64,000 nt of DNA, from NCBI RefSeq assembly GCF_021347895.1, contig NC_067134.1:30191449-30255448 (forward strand), in the 5' to 3' direction. This document shows, in pieces, positions 33,745-46,200 of the stretch. Position numbers and translations under genes: made by a program. Source of the stretch: Acanthochromis polyacanthus (Eukaryota > Chordata > Actinopteri > Pomacentridae). Every line of letters starts with the position of its first letter. Positions within the stretch are counted from its first letter, which is position 1. The notes below the pieces were generated by a model. That model did not search any database. It was not told where the DNA came from and saw only the letters and a program-made list of their open reading frames with translations.

Positions 33745-36556
33745 TTTTTTTTGGCCCTCATTCCTTCTTCAGGGCCCCTGGAGGTCTGAAAAGGTGCATG
33801 AGCGTTCACATTAGCCTCTGTATGTAGAACCTGTGCAGTTTGGTCCAAATTGGTGAAGGAATGTGTGAGATTTTGACCTTTTTAGCCCGTTTTGAAGCAT
33901 TTGGACATTAAAGGGTTAACCGTAGAGTCAGAAACAGGGCCGTGCTCAGTCCCCTTTTGAGCTAACTCTCTGAAAAAAATATGCAAGGTCAGGAGGTGGT
34001 CTAGTAGGAGCGTGTCCGATTTGGTGTCACTAGACCCAAAAATGACCGAGCAGGAATGATTTTTACACGTTTGAAGGCCTCAGGCTTCATCACTACTAGC
34101 AGGCCTCACTGCTGAAAAAAGCAAGTTCCCGTGGAGCTAGACCCTTGAAAACAGATACAGTGCTTCATGTGACTGCTCTGAATAGTCCCACACAATATCA
34201 GACTTGAATTCCACTGGGAATGACTTTTATGATACTTGATATGTTGCACAAAATGTCTCCATTTGAAGTCTTCAGATTTAGTGACCCTTGACCCCTTCAA
34301 AGGTGTTTTCACTGCAGACTTGCTCCCAGAGCATTCAGCACACCCTGTTCTATGACTTTATGCACTTTGATGCCCCTGTTCCAGTGTCTTCTTTGCTCCT
34401 ATTTTGCCGTTGTAGGTCCTGGTGGTCTGAAAACATACACCAGTATTGCTTTAGGACCCAATATCAAGCATGTGCAGGTTGGTCCAAATCGGTCAAAGAA
34501 TCTGTGAGATTTTGACCTTAATTGGCCTTTTGGACATTAAAGGGGCACACAGTGTGTCCTCTGCTTGTCTTGAATCATAAATCAACGTCAGTAAATTTCT
34601 TGCTCCTTAATTAGAGATGTAAACGAGATGCCATATTCATTCAATATTCATTACGGTACTGTATGGTTTAAAAAACAAAACTTTATTGCACTATGTCAGT
34701 GAACAAAACAAACAATGAACACCGGACCATGATGTATGGATTGTACTTTATTTCATGGGGAAAAAAGTGTTTAATAGGCTGCATAAACACACCCACCAGG
34801 AAATTACGTCAATTTGTTCATTGTCTAATTAATCGAAATCCAAAATATTTTAAAAAACTGATGCTTTTGTCGGGAGCGAGTGATAACATCCGGATTTTCT
34901 CAAAAACAGGGAATATTGAAAACTTTAAAATAAAACTAAAAGAGCATTACGTAGCACAAAATTTTAGTTATTAATTTAGTGGGCTGCTTGGGAATAGAAA
35001 TTTGTAAAATACAATAATTCATTAAATTAAATCTTAAACTTAAATGTAGTGACTGTAATGTCACTGTTTATGTGATTCATGTTATGGTTGGTTTCTGAGG
35101 TAGATTATTCTTTAATTATTACTGTTAGGTCATGATATCTTTGAAGAAGAAAATTCTATTTTTATAATTCAAGGTGGGAGTATTATGTGTTGTATGCTTT
35201 TGGTTAGGACAGGTTTTGTATATGCATGTTATTTGTATTGTATACGTGTATTTTTGTATGCATTGTTTATGTATTGTGTAATTTGATTCGTATGTATTTT
35301 GTGTACATGTTGCTTTTTGGTGTTGTCACAAATAAAATTATGAAGACCCCAGGGAGAATAGCTGCTGCTTTGCAAAAGCTAATAGGGGATCTTAATAAAA
35401 CAAACAAACAAACAAACTGATGTAAAGTTCTTTATATATGTGTCTTTATTAGTTAAAAGACAGGACATTGTAATTGTAAGATGTCATTGATTTACACCTG
35501 CATTTTGTGCTTCATGGCGCTAGGTGTGCTGTTTGCATGTTGGACATTGTTTTACACAGACACCACCGAAGAAGAAAGGTGCAGCAGGTTCTGCACGGAG
35601 TTCTCCCGTGTTTTGCCGACCACGGTCAGGAAGCGGACAGCAGCAAAGCCTCAGGCATTACAGCCACACCAAAAAAATCTACATTTTAATTTCACAATAT
35701 TCGTTCAGTTCTTGTGTGTGCGCTTTGGTTTGTTATTACGATGAATCTTTCACGTCTCGGAGTGGAATTGTTACGTTTCCCACCGTTGCTATGGTGGTTG
35801 CTATGGACGCTTCCACGGGCTAAAGAAAGACAGGGGGATCTTGTTGTGGGCAGGAATAAAGTTTTTAGATCGCTGTGCGCTGACTGGTGCATGGATGAGC
35901 TCAACAAATGATTGCGGTAAAAGCACGTTCATGGAAATAAATACGGTTGTTTCATTGAATTGGATCATTAAAATGCAACTTGTTAACAAGGGAGCGAAGC
36001 GCGTCAACTAATGAACGGCCGGGGAAGACATCTCTGTAACTAGCAGTAATCACCAAGAGTTACATAAATGATTTAACAACTCAAAAAATTACACAATGCA
36101 ACAATACAAAAAATAAACACACCGCTTGTTTTCGTTTTTGGCAGCGTCCTAATCAACCAACATAACGTACAAAATGTGACACTGTCACAATTTAATGCCG
36201 TGAAGTGAAATTCAGCGTAAAAACAAACCAAACCAAAGATCATTTCCAATAACTGAATGGATAATGTGAAAGTGTTATATATATTTCTCACCAAAAATGT
36301 CATCAAAATGTTTTTTTCTGTCCAAACTATCTTAAAATAATGCATTTTCCACGGAAAATAAAAGGAATAGCCGCCATGTTTTCATTTTGAGAAGCCTGCA
36401 GCAAGCAGTCACGTGACCCTTCGTCAGACCAACAGAAAAGAATTGGGGGGAAAAAACGTGAGCATCTCACAATTTTCAGGGCCAAATTGTGAGATTGTAA
36501 CGTTTTGCATTGTGGACAAACGTGACTATGTCACAATTTGATGTGAGACTGGGTTG
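33745..36556 (-). repeat. Right arm of the palindromic element
   Basis: The reverse complement of the left arm with scattered substitutions and small indels. Its 93-codon LINE-associated frame (34693-34974) differs from the left-arm version by one residue (M/T). A 2.8-kb inverted repeat this similar is either young or kept alike by gene conversion. Confidence 0.9.
34672..35418 (+). mobile_element. LINE 3' end in the right arm
   Basis: This is the mirror image of 30572-31318, ending GGGGATCTTAATAAAACAAA then (CAAA)n at 35418. The same LINE fragment sits at the same distance from the centre in both arms, so one insertion was duplicated with the arm. Confidence 0.65.
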
Positions 36557-36563
36557 AAATAGC

Positions 36564-37276
36564 AGGAAATCAGAGGAGAAAGAATTACCATTTAGAAAGC
36601 TTTGATTCACAACTCAGGGAAAAGACAAGAACTGGAACCAGAACCAACTATCTGAACCGGGCTAATCCTCAAGAAAAGTGAACCTAGGAGCCTCTAGAGG
36701 CAGGAGGAGGAAGAACCAAGACTAAACTCAGAACTACAGTTAACCTGCTGTTGGAAAGACCAAGGCAGGAAAACAACAGAACTATGGAAACCTAAACTAA
36801 GCAGAAACCTGATCAACCAGTAACTGCACAGAAACCAAAAACTCTAAGCTATTAAAGCCTGAAGGTAGGGAGCTGATGGAACAGGTCATAGAATGGAAAA
36901 GCAGAACCTCCGTCTGGTGTCACTATGGCTGGAGAACCTTACTGACTGTAGGAGGGGGAACGTCCACACGGGGAAGGAGACTCCTCTTGGTTCTTCACAG
37001 GGAACCTCTCATTCCAACATGTGGACACAACCATGGGAAGTACGGTAGAATCCTCTGGATCCAGCAGAACCCACAGAGGACCAGGAAACAGAGCAACGGA
37101 CCGGAGGAATGAGGAAAGCACAAGCAGGCAGAAGTCAGCATGGAGGGACTGAGACGGTCCTGCATCAGAACACCACTGAAGGCTGTCTGTAAGGAACGCT
37201 GGAGTGACTGATTAGCAACGATCCACTGATTACTGATGACAAACACCTGGACTCCTCATCAGCACCACACTCACCT
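36564..37276. other. Shared flank beyond the palindromic insertion
   Basis: Copy 1 resumes its match to copy 2 (62642-63355). The sequence is A/G-rich and includes a 78-codon plus-strand open frame (36876-37112) that is conserved in copy 2 but has no recognisable domain. I do not call a gene. Confidence 0.5.
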
Positions 37277-37296
37277 GTAGGGGGGGGGGGGGGAGG

Positions 37297-37349
<53 letters not shown>

Positions 37350-37356
37350 GGAGAGG

Positions 37357-37392
<36 letters not shown>

Positions 37393-37444
37393 GAGAGGGA
37401 GAGAGGGAGAGAGGGAGAGAGAGAGGGAGAGAGGGAGAGGGAGA

Positions 37445-37492
<48 letters not shown>

Positions 37493-37532
37493 GAGAGGGA
37501 GAGGGAGAGAGAGAGACAGAGGGAGAGAGAGG
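37277..37532. repeat. G tract and (GA)n/(GGGA)n microsatellite
   Basis: About 15 G are followed by roughly 240 bases of GAGA and GGGAGA. The copy 2 equivalent runs straight into the N gap at 63371. The Ser/Leu-rich open frames on the minus strand are repeat artefacts. Confidence 0.97.
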
Positions 37533-38020
37533 TCTGCCATAGATCACAGCTTAAAGGTGGAACAAGTTCATTCATAGCATGTGGTAGAAATGAGCTAAAA
37601 ACAATGAGCTTTGATACAAATACTGATTTTTGACCTGAATGTGTTTAACAGCTCTGACCTGTTTTTTAAATGTGTTTGTTTTTTTACTGTTAACATGTAA
37701 AATAATTCTTTTTTCCTTTGATTTTCCTGTAATTGATCAAAACAGTGAAAATCTGTGAAGGAACAGTAAACTGGTTAAAAAGTGACAGTTAAATATTGAT
37801 TCTTTCCAGGATTTATTGTGTGAAAGGACAATCAAACATGAAGCTTTGAGCTTTTCCTGAGCGATGGGAGCACAAACAGAGACAAACACATATCAGCTGT
37901 TCTGATCACTGACTGGGTTCTTCTACGGAACGTCTCCTGGAAACTCTGACACAAAGAAACACAAAGAAACTGTTAACACCACAGACCATCACAATAAGAC
38001 ACATGTGGACTTTTCCCTCT
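37533..38020. other. Interval after the microsatellite
   Basis: No match to copy 2 and no gene or repeat recognised. The duplication boundary on this side is at or just after the microsatellite. Confidence 0.5.
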
Positions 38021-39090
38021 GATATTTCATTTCATTCATTCTTTATTTCATTCATTTGTAAAATAAAAAAAATGTTTTATGTAAATGAAAAGTCTCCAAA
38101 CTGGAATGAAAGGCAGCAGAAAGAAGACGAGTCTTATTTTGTCTTTATCCACAGAAATCAGTTACAAAAAGTGAACTTAAAAACAACAACAAAGAAAACA
38201 GTCACATACTATTTTGGTTCTCCAGTTACATTCAGTCTGTTCACACAAAAAAGACAATGAAGTGACAATCAACTGTAACTAATATATTTCATTATATTTC
38301 TTTAATGAATCTTTTAAATGTGGTGTTTGATTTAGATTCTTTGATTTCTTTCTTCAGATTGTTCCATAAACTGACTCCTTTTACAGACGTTCCATCATTT
38401 CAGTCCTGAAACTTGTTTTTAAAAGATCTCTGTTCCTTTTAAGTCATACTTGCTTTCTCTTTTTCCAAATCTTTTCTGGATGTTAACTGGCAGTGTGTTT
38501 GTGTGAGCTTTCAGCATCATTTGCAGAATATTGTAATCTACTAATTCTTGAAGTTTCAGTCATTTTAACTGAAGGAATAATGGATTAGTAGGACCTCTGT
38601 ATCGTTTTCTGCTGATTATTCTTATGGCTCTTTTCTGCAAAATGAAAACTGACTGAGCATGTTTTGCAGGTGTTTCCCCATACTTCACTGCAGTAGGTCA
38701 GATAAGGAACAATCATGTTGTATAAAATGAACAATGCTTTGTTATCCAGTGAATCCTTTACTTTGTGTAACAGAGCTATTGTTTTCTATATTTTACCTTT
38801 GTATACTGGATATGTGATTTCCAACACAAATTTTCATCCAGAATAACACCCAGAAGCTTGGTTTCTGTTACTCTACTGATTTCAGTACCATCTATAATAA
38901 AGCACCAGTGTCTCTCCCTCTGTTACTAAATATCATAAAGTTTGTTTTTTCAAGATTCAACCATAATTTATTTACATCACACCATGTTTTTATTCTTTTA
39001 AATTCTTGTTCAACCACATTCAACACCTGTGTTAAATCATCCCCACCAAAATAAAGTCGTATTGTCCGCAAACAGAAAACATTTGAGCGG
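38021..39090 (-). mobile_element. L2-type LINE, 5'-truncated, broken
   Basis: On the minus strand the reverse transcriptase C-terminal half is readable in pieces: LFADNTT around 39060 (the FADD box with N for D), NKLWLNLEKTNFMIFSNR at about 38935-38985, LLGVILDENLCWKSHIQY at about 38815-38860 and GVSLWNNLKKEIKESKSNT near 38350. The element ends in an AATGAATGAAATAAAG tail at about 38021-38055. Frameshifts and stops make it inactive. The order and motifs fit L2/CR1-type LINEs. Confidence 0.75.
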
Positions 39091-40179
39091 TTTGGATACA
39101 GAACAGAGGTTTGTGTGTGAGTCTCTGCTGCCATCTAGTGGTGGATCAACAACACGACTTTCCCAGATTGAATCCCACAGAGTCCTGACTTGTAAATAAA
39201 AGTGGATCTGAAAATAAATTCTGGAGAAGAAAATAAAGATTGTATCAGAATCTCAGTCAGGATGAGGTGTCTAATCTGCCTCATCTTTGTGTTGTTTCTC
39301 TGGGTTTCATTCCTGCCTCATGCAGCAGAGATCCGTCTCCATCTAGTGGCAGAAACAAAAACTCTGAGTCTCATCTTCTTAGATTGAACCACTCCATCTT
39401 TATTTTGGTTAAATCCAGAGACTGACTTCCTGCAGACACACCTGCTGGGTGGAACCTGCTCAACATGTCAGAAGCAGTCCAGGTTTATCTGGATTATAGT
39501 GATCAAATCAGTTTCAGAGTCAAAGACTTTAAGCAGCAGAGCCTGTCATTTAAAGGTAATGTGTGAGTGCACACAGACCAGTTCTTACAGGAGGTAAACA
39601 TCTCAGCCCCACACTTTGCTGTTTTTACTCCAGCTTCAGGTTTCTGAAAAGGAACGGATGGACCTCATGAAGAGCAGTTTTCAGAACTGAAACAGCATCA
39701 GGTCCCTTTCTATGAACCCGGTTGATGAGCTGCCGTGCTTTATTTGCTCTGGTCTGTGCTCTGATGACGTCCTTCTCTTCTCTGGTCATAGAGTCTGTCC
39801 AGGAGCTGGTCCACAGTGACGTCTGACAGTCTCCGAACTGCTAACAGCCAGTGTCAGGACGGATTCTGGAACTGTTATTGAGGAACCACAGAAGACTCAA
39901 AACTCAAAAATATCCATTTAAGAATATTTAGTAAAGCACTGGATAATCAGAAATGCATGCATGCAGATTCTCATTTGATCTAGCTGACAGCAGTTGGCTA
40001 ATATAAGACAATTTTTCTGCATGCAGCTGTTCACAAGGAGAGAATGCCTGTCTGTCGCTAATACAGAGGTTTTTAACTGAGAATGTGCAACTATCTAATT
40101 GGTCCACACTGAGGAAGTTCTGCCGGATGCCTTCAGTCTTCATCCAATCCGAGCCGTCTTCATCCTGTAATCAGAATAC

Positions 40180-40216
<37 letters not shown>

Positions 40217-42199
40217 CAGCCTAGGTGTGGCTTCCTGTGACCTTTGTACAGCCTAAGAGCTCAGTTTTCTGCAGACAAAGGGGCTCAGCTTCTGCTCAGT
40301 TTGTGCTGAACTTGGGTTTCATTATTTTTTAGTTTTATTCAATTTATATTTAAAAGATTCCATGTAACTATTTCATTACTGATATATAGGTAGATCCATG
40401 ATCGATATATGGGCAGATTCATCTAATTTTATCTTTATTTCTAGTTTAAGATCCTCATAGATTAATATGATTTCTATACTTGTCCCTATTGTACTATTAT
40501 CTGGGAAGTGTTTCTCATAAACATTATCTGTTGTTTTTCGTTCTCTCAGGTTAATTATGATCTAATACTTTTATCCTTTGTTCATAGTTTAACATACTCT
40601 TGTCTGAGCCTTCTGACCTTTCATTGCCCTAAGTGTGTATGTGACAGGTACAACCACAACTCCGGTCCCCTCTGGCCCCCCTTCTCACAAATGTTCTAGT
40701 CCTTAGGCCAGGACCCAAACTATCAGATAACGGTACCACCCGAGGTGACCAGTTCTTTTTGGTATGTTTAACTTGCTCCATGTCTCTAGTTTGCATTTGG
40801 ATATGACAGCCCTTGCAGACTCACAGCTAAATATCTGTTATCACTGGTTTAATGGACATGACCCACAATGAACTGCATGGAGTCTGAGCCAGAAGTCCTA
40901 TCAACACGACAGGACAGTTTGATGGGATTTTATGAAGCTCCACATGCTACACATGACCCGAATAATGACTTTACAGCTCAGAACAATACTATAACAAACA
41001 TGAGACTGAGATTTGGTTGCTATGGTAACAAGATTTTCTGTAAGCAGGACGGGACAATAAAATAGTGAAAATTTGATGAACAATTTCAAAGTTAAATTCT
41101 ATTGAAGTTTTAAAAAAGACAAACCGTGTCTTGTGATTTGTGGTCAGTGTGAGACAGCAGACTATAATATATATATATATACTTGTGGACTATACATCTG
41201 GACCAGACTTTACAATCTGCTGCTCTGACGCTTCTATAGCGCTTCAACAGGATATTAGGAGTTTCTGTGGATCCAACCGTCACACTTTGACCTCACACTT
41301 TATTTGGATTGTTCACAGAAAAATCACTTTGAAAGAAGTTCAAGTTCACAACTTTAGATTGTTCATGTTTTACTCGCTCACTGACTGTGATCATAAGAAC
41401 AGATAGAAATTAAAACAGAGAAGATCATTTATTTACAAGTTTGGTTTCTGAGTCTTTTCACCACTAAAATATGGAGTTTTTCTTCTAGTCTTTGGAGTTC
41501 TTTATATCTGCTTTTAGGGATAAATTTAATGAAATAGAATTAAAAATGGAGACAAAAAGATCAAAATAAAAGCATCAGTTTTACTGCTTTGCTAAAGATC
41601 TTTTTTCTGTTTTCATTTCTGCCGTGGAAGAGGATAAACGTTGATTATTCAACATGGAAAATTAAATTCCACTGATCAACAAATAAGCAAACAAACATGA
41701 AGATCAAAGTGTGTTATTAGTCATTTATCGAATAAAAAAGAAAGTTAGAATAGTTTAAAAGCCACAGGCAGAGCAAATAAAAGTGGAGAAAGACGTATTA
41801 AAATCATTGATCTTGTTCAGGAAAAATCAACCACTGCAATGAAAATAAAAACTAAGTTAGACATTGATTACAGCACAAGATCTGTTCAAAGAATTTAGAG
41901 CATGGAAGGGTTCAAATACAGCACAATGTGAGGAAAAGCTCCTTTAACGGCCAAACACAACATTTATAGAATGAAACAGGCTAAAAAATGTAGAATTTAC
42001 AGAGTTCAATGTAATCTGGATAGTCCTGGTGGGTTTAAATTCTACTGGAATCATATCGATGCTGAAAACATTTTGATCCACAGATAGCTAGGGTTATGGG
42101 AGCTTTGATGGAAAAATACAATCTGATAGAATTTGTTGATGAAACCAGAAATTCAGAATCTGATAAAAAAAAACTGATGAAAAAACATTGAAGCACTTA
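39091..42199. other. Interval between the LINE and the NLR 3' end
   Basis: Mostly AT-rich. A (GT)n tract lies at 40171-40214 and a short (TA)n near 41165. An exon-like stretch at 39465-39555 (ATG to an AAAG^GTAATG donor) has no partner exon. The block at about 39880-40330 may be a transposon or LTR relic but I cannot identify it. Confidence 0.4.
40171..40214. repeat. (GT)n microsatellite
   Basis: A run of about 20 GT dinucleotides ending in GTGTGCCAGCC. Confidence 0.95.
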
Positions 42200-42205
42200 T
42201 TTATT
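42200..42205 (-). terminator. Candidate polyadenylation signal of the NLR
   Basis: AATAAA on the minus strand, about 530 bases after the stop codon of the B30.2 exon and the first such hexamer I find downstream of it. The cleavage site is not determined. Confidence 0.4.
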
Positions 42206-42733
42206 GTAAAAATGAAAAATGGATCTATCAATAAGACATAAATGACAGAAGAGCACAGAATACTTTGGAAAGAGTGACACAGATGAAGGAAGTTCTCATT
42301 TCATCACTAGAACAGGACTTAAAGACTCACATCAGGATCAAGTGTGGCTGCACAAAAAGCTGATTTTCACTGGACAATAATGTGTGAAAGTCTGTCAGCA
42401 GTTTGGAGATTCACTGCTTCCTCTCTCATTTCACACTTTGTGCAGCTCAAATGCTTTTAGTTCCAGTGAGCGTCAGAGGAACACCACATCCTGATTTTCA
42501 CTCTCAACATTTGACTGGAAAAAGACGCAAACACCACATTTGGCTCCTGGAAGAATCACAACTTCATCTTTGAAGAGGAACAAGTTTACAAGGAATCATT
42601 GAGAAGGATTTGACAAAGAAACACATTTAATCCATGAATGTGAAAACATGTTTGTGAGGGACAGAGTCATGGAGAGACTCAACCATCTGTTCAACACTGT
42701 TTCTGTACCAGGAGGAGACTCTGGAGACGAGAC

Positions 42734-43266
42734 TCAGCACAGAGACACTGAGGAACCAAACCTGGACCAGAAGAACCTAAATCCAGGATAGAGAGGTTCA
42801 GTGAATGTGGTGTTGAAGGTGTGGAGGAGGATCAGAGAGTCAGAGGAGACTCTGTAGAAGGACAGAGTTCCAGCAGGAACGTCCACATAAACTGAAACTC
42901 TGTGAGAGTCTGAGGAGGACCTGATGAATGTTTCACTGTTATTGTGTCTGACAGAGTAACCATCATCATCAGAGCAGATCAGATTCCAGGACTGATCATT
43001 AAATCCAAACACACAGTCATAACTGCCTCCTTTCCTTCTGATTCTTCTGTAACTCACTGATATATGAACCTCTCCTCTCCACTCCACCTCCCAGTAACAG
43101 CGACCAGTCAGACCAGTTCTACACAGCAGCTGATGATACCAGTCAAACCTGTCTGGATGATCAGGATACCTCTGATCCTCCTCCACATATGTCACCTTCC
43201 TGTTGTTGTCAGACAGTTTGAGGTTTCCGTTTACTGTGTTTGTGTCGACTGTGAGTTGACAGGAAT
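42734..43266 (-). CDS. B30.2 (PRY-SPRY) exon of the intact NLR
   Basis: A 533-bp terminal exon. PRY begins [20 protein letters not shown] and ends near [12 protein letters not shown] follows with [17 protein letters not shown] and FTEPLYPGF. The acceptor is CCATCAG at 43273-43267. The previous exon supplies the T of the TAT codon, giving LRKYSCQL. It is complete, with a stop at the end of the domain. Confidence 0.93.
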
Positions 43267-46200
43267 CTGATGGAGAGAACAAACACAACACAGCTGCAGT
43301 TATTGATGGATCATGTGATCAGTATTAAAGCTTTGATGATGACCTCAGAGATGTGACACTTTGAAGATGCTTGAATGTGCTGCTTTGTTTCCATCAATCC
43401 ATTCAAACACACTTACACTTCCTCAGACCTGGTGTCAACCATGGGACTCCAGCAGGCGTCACCCTGAAAGGAGGAGGACGGTCAGAGCAGCAGAGACTCT
43501 TTCAGCAGCACACATGGACGTTACATGGCTCTCACACTGTTCCACTGATAAAGGACCAGAGCGTTCATAGAGGTGACATCATTCTCCCAGACTGATACAA
43601 ACTTCACTGGCGCCATGACTGACTGTACAACTTTAAATCATTTTCTACAATTGTGCAGCAAAACAGAACTTTTTTCTTTTCTTTTTCCTCTTTTTCAGTG
43701 ATATCACTCTATGCTAGCCCATTGCCTTAAATCCCTTTGGAACATCTCATTTAATGAACTAGAACATCAGGTTATAGGTGTCGCTGAGCTGCCTTTCCTT
43801 TTTGTGTGTGTGCCAGAATATACATAGCTAGAAGCTTAGAAAGCTTTTTGCTTTATTTCTTCTTTTTTATGTCTTTTTCACTTGTCTCACTCAATGCTAG
43901 GGGACTGAGGAATAATGTAAAGCGTAAAGCTTTATTTTTAATGTTAAACAGCTGAAAACTGATTTGGTTTTTTCCAAGAATCACACTCACTTATTAAAGA
44001 TGTAAACTTGTGTAAAAATCAGTGGGAAACGACATGTGGTGATGACATGGACAGAACATTCTGCTGGGGGATCTTGTTTAAAGGGGAGTTTTCCTGGAAA
44101 ATTGATGCACTCTGTGACAGTCAAGCTCATTTGATTTGTTTAATAGTAGACTGGAATGGCAAAGCAATGATTATTGTTCATTTGTACGCTTATAATTCTA
44201 CATCAGAAAAGGATAAACTTATTCATACATTAGACTGTAAACTTGCAGCTCTAACTCAGACATTCCCTGAGGCTTCCTTCATTGTAGGAGGTGATTTTAA
44301 TGTGCTCATGAATGAGGTGATGATAGATGGCCTCCAGCTAAATGCTCACAGCCAAATGTTCACTTCAACTCTTTCATTGACAAGTATGATTGATGTGATG
44401 TATGGAGAGAGAAGTTTCCAAATACTTGGAGGAATAAAAATGGCTCCAGACAGTCTGGCCTGGATTACTGGCTGCTCTCTAAATCACTTTCTAAAGACAA
44501 TATTCCAATCAATGTCCTACCCCCCCCATTAACTGACCATAGAGCCATCCTTAGATATTTACATCTCCTTCCAGGAATGGTTGACACCAAGCAATTCTCT
44601 GATTGGAAGATGAAGAGCTCTTTATTGAGGCATGACAATGTCAAACATCAACTTAGTACAATTATTCACTTTTATTGGTTAAATGCTCTGAAGGAAGGAA
44701 ATGATGGAAAAAATTGGGAACTCCTTCAATTTGAAATGGGTGGATTTTTAAGAAGATCTGGAAGTGAGTTAGCCAAATGTAGACGCCAAAATGAGGAGAA
44801 AGTAATCACAGATATAATGTCCTTGGCTAGCATTGCAACAGAAAATCTCTGACATGAAGAAAAATGAAAATGAATTGAACTTCTAAACACTTTAGATGAT
44901 ATATAGAAGGTTAAAGCAGAGGCTGCTTTTGGTAGATCCAGACTGAAGTGGCTTGAACACGGTGAACAAATGACTTCCTGTTTCTTTAAAGTGGAAAAAA
45001 CTCATGCTAAGTACAATGCCATGTCTCAACTGAACATTGATGGAGTTGTGACTGAAAGTAAGAGCAGTATTTCTGAGTTTTGCTCTCTTTATAAAACAAA
45101 GTCTGACAAAGATGCAATGGATAGACTGTTTAATGTGTTGATTTTACAAACTCTATAACGGAGGAAGAGCGGTTGATGTGTGACACCCCTCTCACACAAC
45201 AACAAGTATTAGATGCAATGATGCAACTTCAGAGTAATAAGTCACCTGGAGTTGATGGATTGTTTCAGAATTCTAGATAGATTTTGCTGAACTTTTGGCC
45301 CCATTTCTGTTCAAAGTTTTCTGAAGGTATTAGTAAAGGGACTCTTCCAGCAAGTATGACACAAGGCTGGATGACTTTAATTCCTAAACCAAAAAAGGAG
45401 CCTCTCTTCATTGATAACTGGAGACCAGTTTCATTATTGAACAATGACTCTAAAGTTCTTGCTCTTGTTTTTGCTAAAAGATGTAAAAATGCTCTTAACT
45501 CTCTTATTGATGAGAATCAGTCTGGGTTTATGAGTAACAGGCATATTTTCAATAACATGAGGCTAGTTTTAGACCTCATAGACGATGCTGACCTTATTAG
45601 GGATGACAGTTTCATTTTAGTTGGAGACTTTCACAAAGCCTTTGATACAGTTGAACACTCCTTTATGTTTTCTGCTCTTAACAGCTTTGGTTTTGGGCCA
45701 TACTTTTGCAGTGTGATGAAAACATTCTATGCTGGCGCCAATAGCTCGGTAAAACTGAGGAATGGCACAACTCAGAGATTTTGTTTGGAAAGAGGGCTAA
45801 GACAGGGCTGCCCTGTCTCAGTTTACCTCTTCCTGGTTGTTGCTCAAATGTTTTGTCATTTTGTCAAATTCTGTCAGTTGGAAGGCATCTCTATTGCTGC
45901 TAGAAGCAGACTTTGAAGTCAGTTGGCTGATGATACAGCCTTGTTTTTAAAGAATGCCCTACAGATAAAGCCTGCAATTAATGCAATCCACATGTTTTCT
46001 AAAGCATCAGGTTTGGACTTAAACCTAAATAAGTGTGAGCTATTCGCTCTCTAAAGTTCTGATATAACCTCAATTGATGATATACGAGTAAAGAGTAAGG
46101 TTAACTATTTAGGGATTACTGGAACTAAAAATCAGTGAGAGAGATGCCATCTCAACTTTGAGCCAAGGATTAAAAAGGTGCAGAATAAATGGAAGCTTTG

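Larger units (their letters stand above)
29419..36556. mobile_element. 7.14-kb giant palindromic element
   Basis: The ends are CAACCCAGTCTCACATCA and its inverse TGATGTGAGACTGGGTTG. A 7-bp duplication AAATAGC flanks it at 29412-29418 and 36557-36563. Copy 2 has the uninterrupted site (CAATAGC, 62635-62641), which proves insertion. The arms, about 2.87 kb (29419-32290) and 2.81 kb (33745-36556), are nearly identical inverted copies around a unique centre of about 1.45 kb. Subterminal motifs AATTGTGAGA / TCTCACAATT repeat within the first 120 bases. No transposase or other known protein could be read. The superfamily is not identified: the 7-bp duplication is unusual, and the structure resembles foldback elements or a self-inverted composite. 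Confidence 0.9.
13832..37280. repeat. Segmental duplication, copy 1
   Basis: The sequence matches 49230-63370 in the same orientation over its whole length, base for base in long runs. It covers one LRR exon, the FISNA-NACHT exon, the N-terminal exons and the upstream flank up to the G/GA tract. Large differences from copy 2 are the 214-bp MITE at 16014, about 900 bp at 16736-17635, length changes in the A-rich repeat at 18955, about 900 bp at 22095-22990, a longer VNTR at 27008 and the 7.14-kb insertion at 29419. Confidence 0.95.

Noticed and set aside
37165..37575. Open frames rich in Ser, Leu and Pro on the minus strand
   Set aside because: They are translations of the (GA)n/(GGGA)n microsatellite in each frame, not a protein gene.
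39465..39555. Possible first coding exon (MSEAVQVYLDYSDQ, donor AAAG^GTAATG)
   Set aside because: No partner exon or known domain follows, so one splice-like site is not enough.
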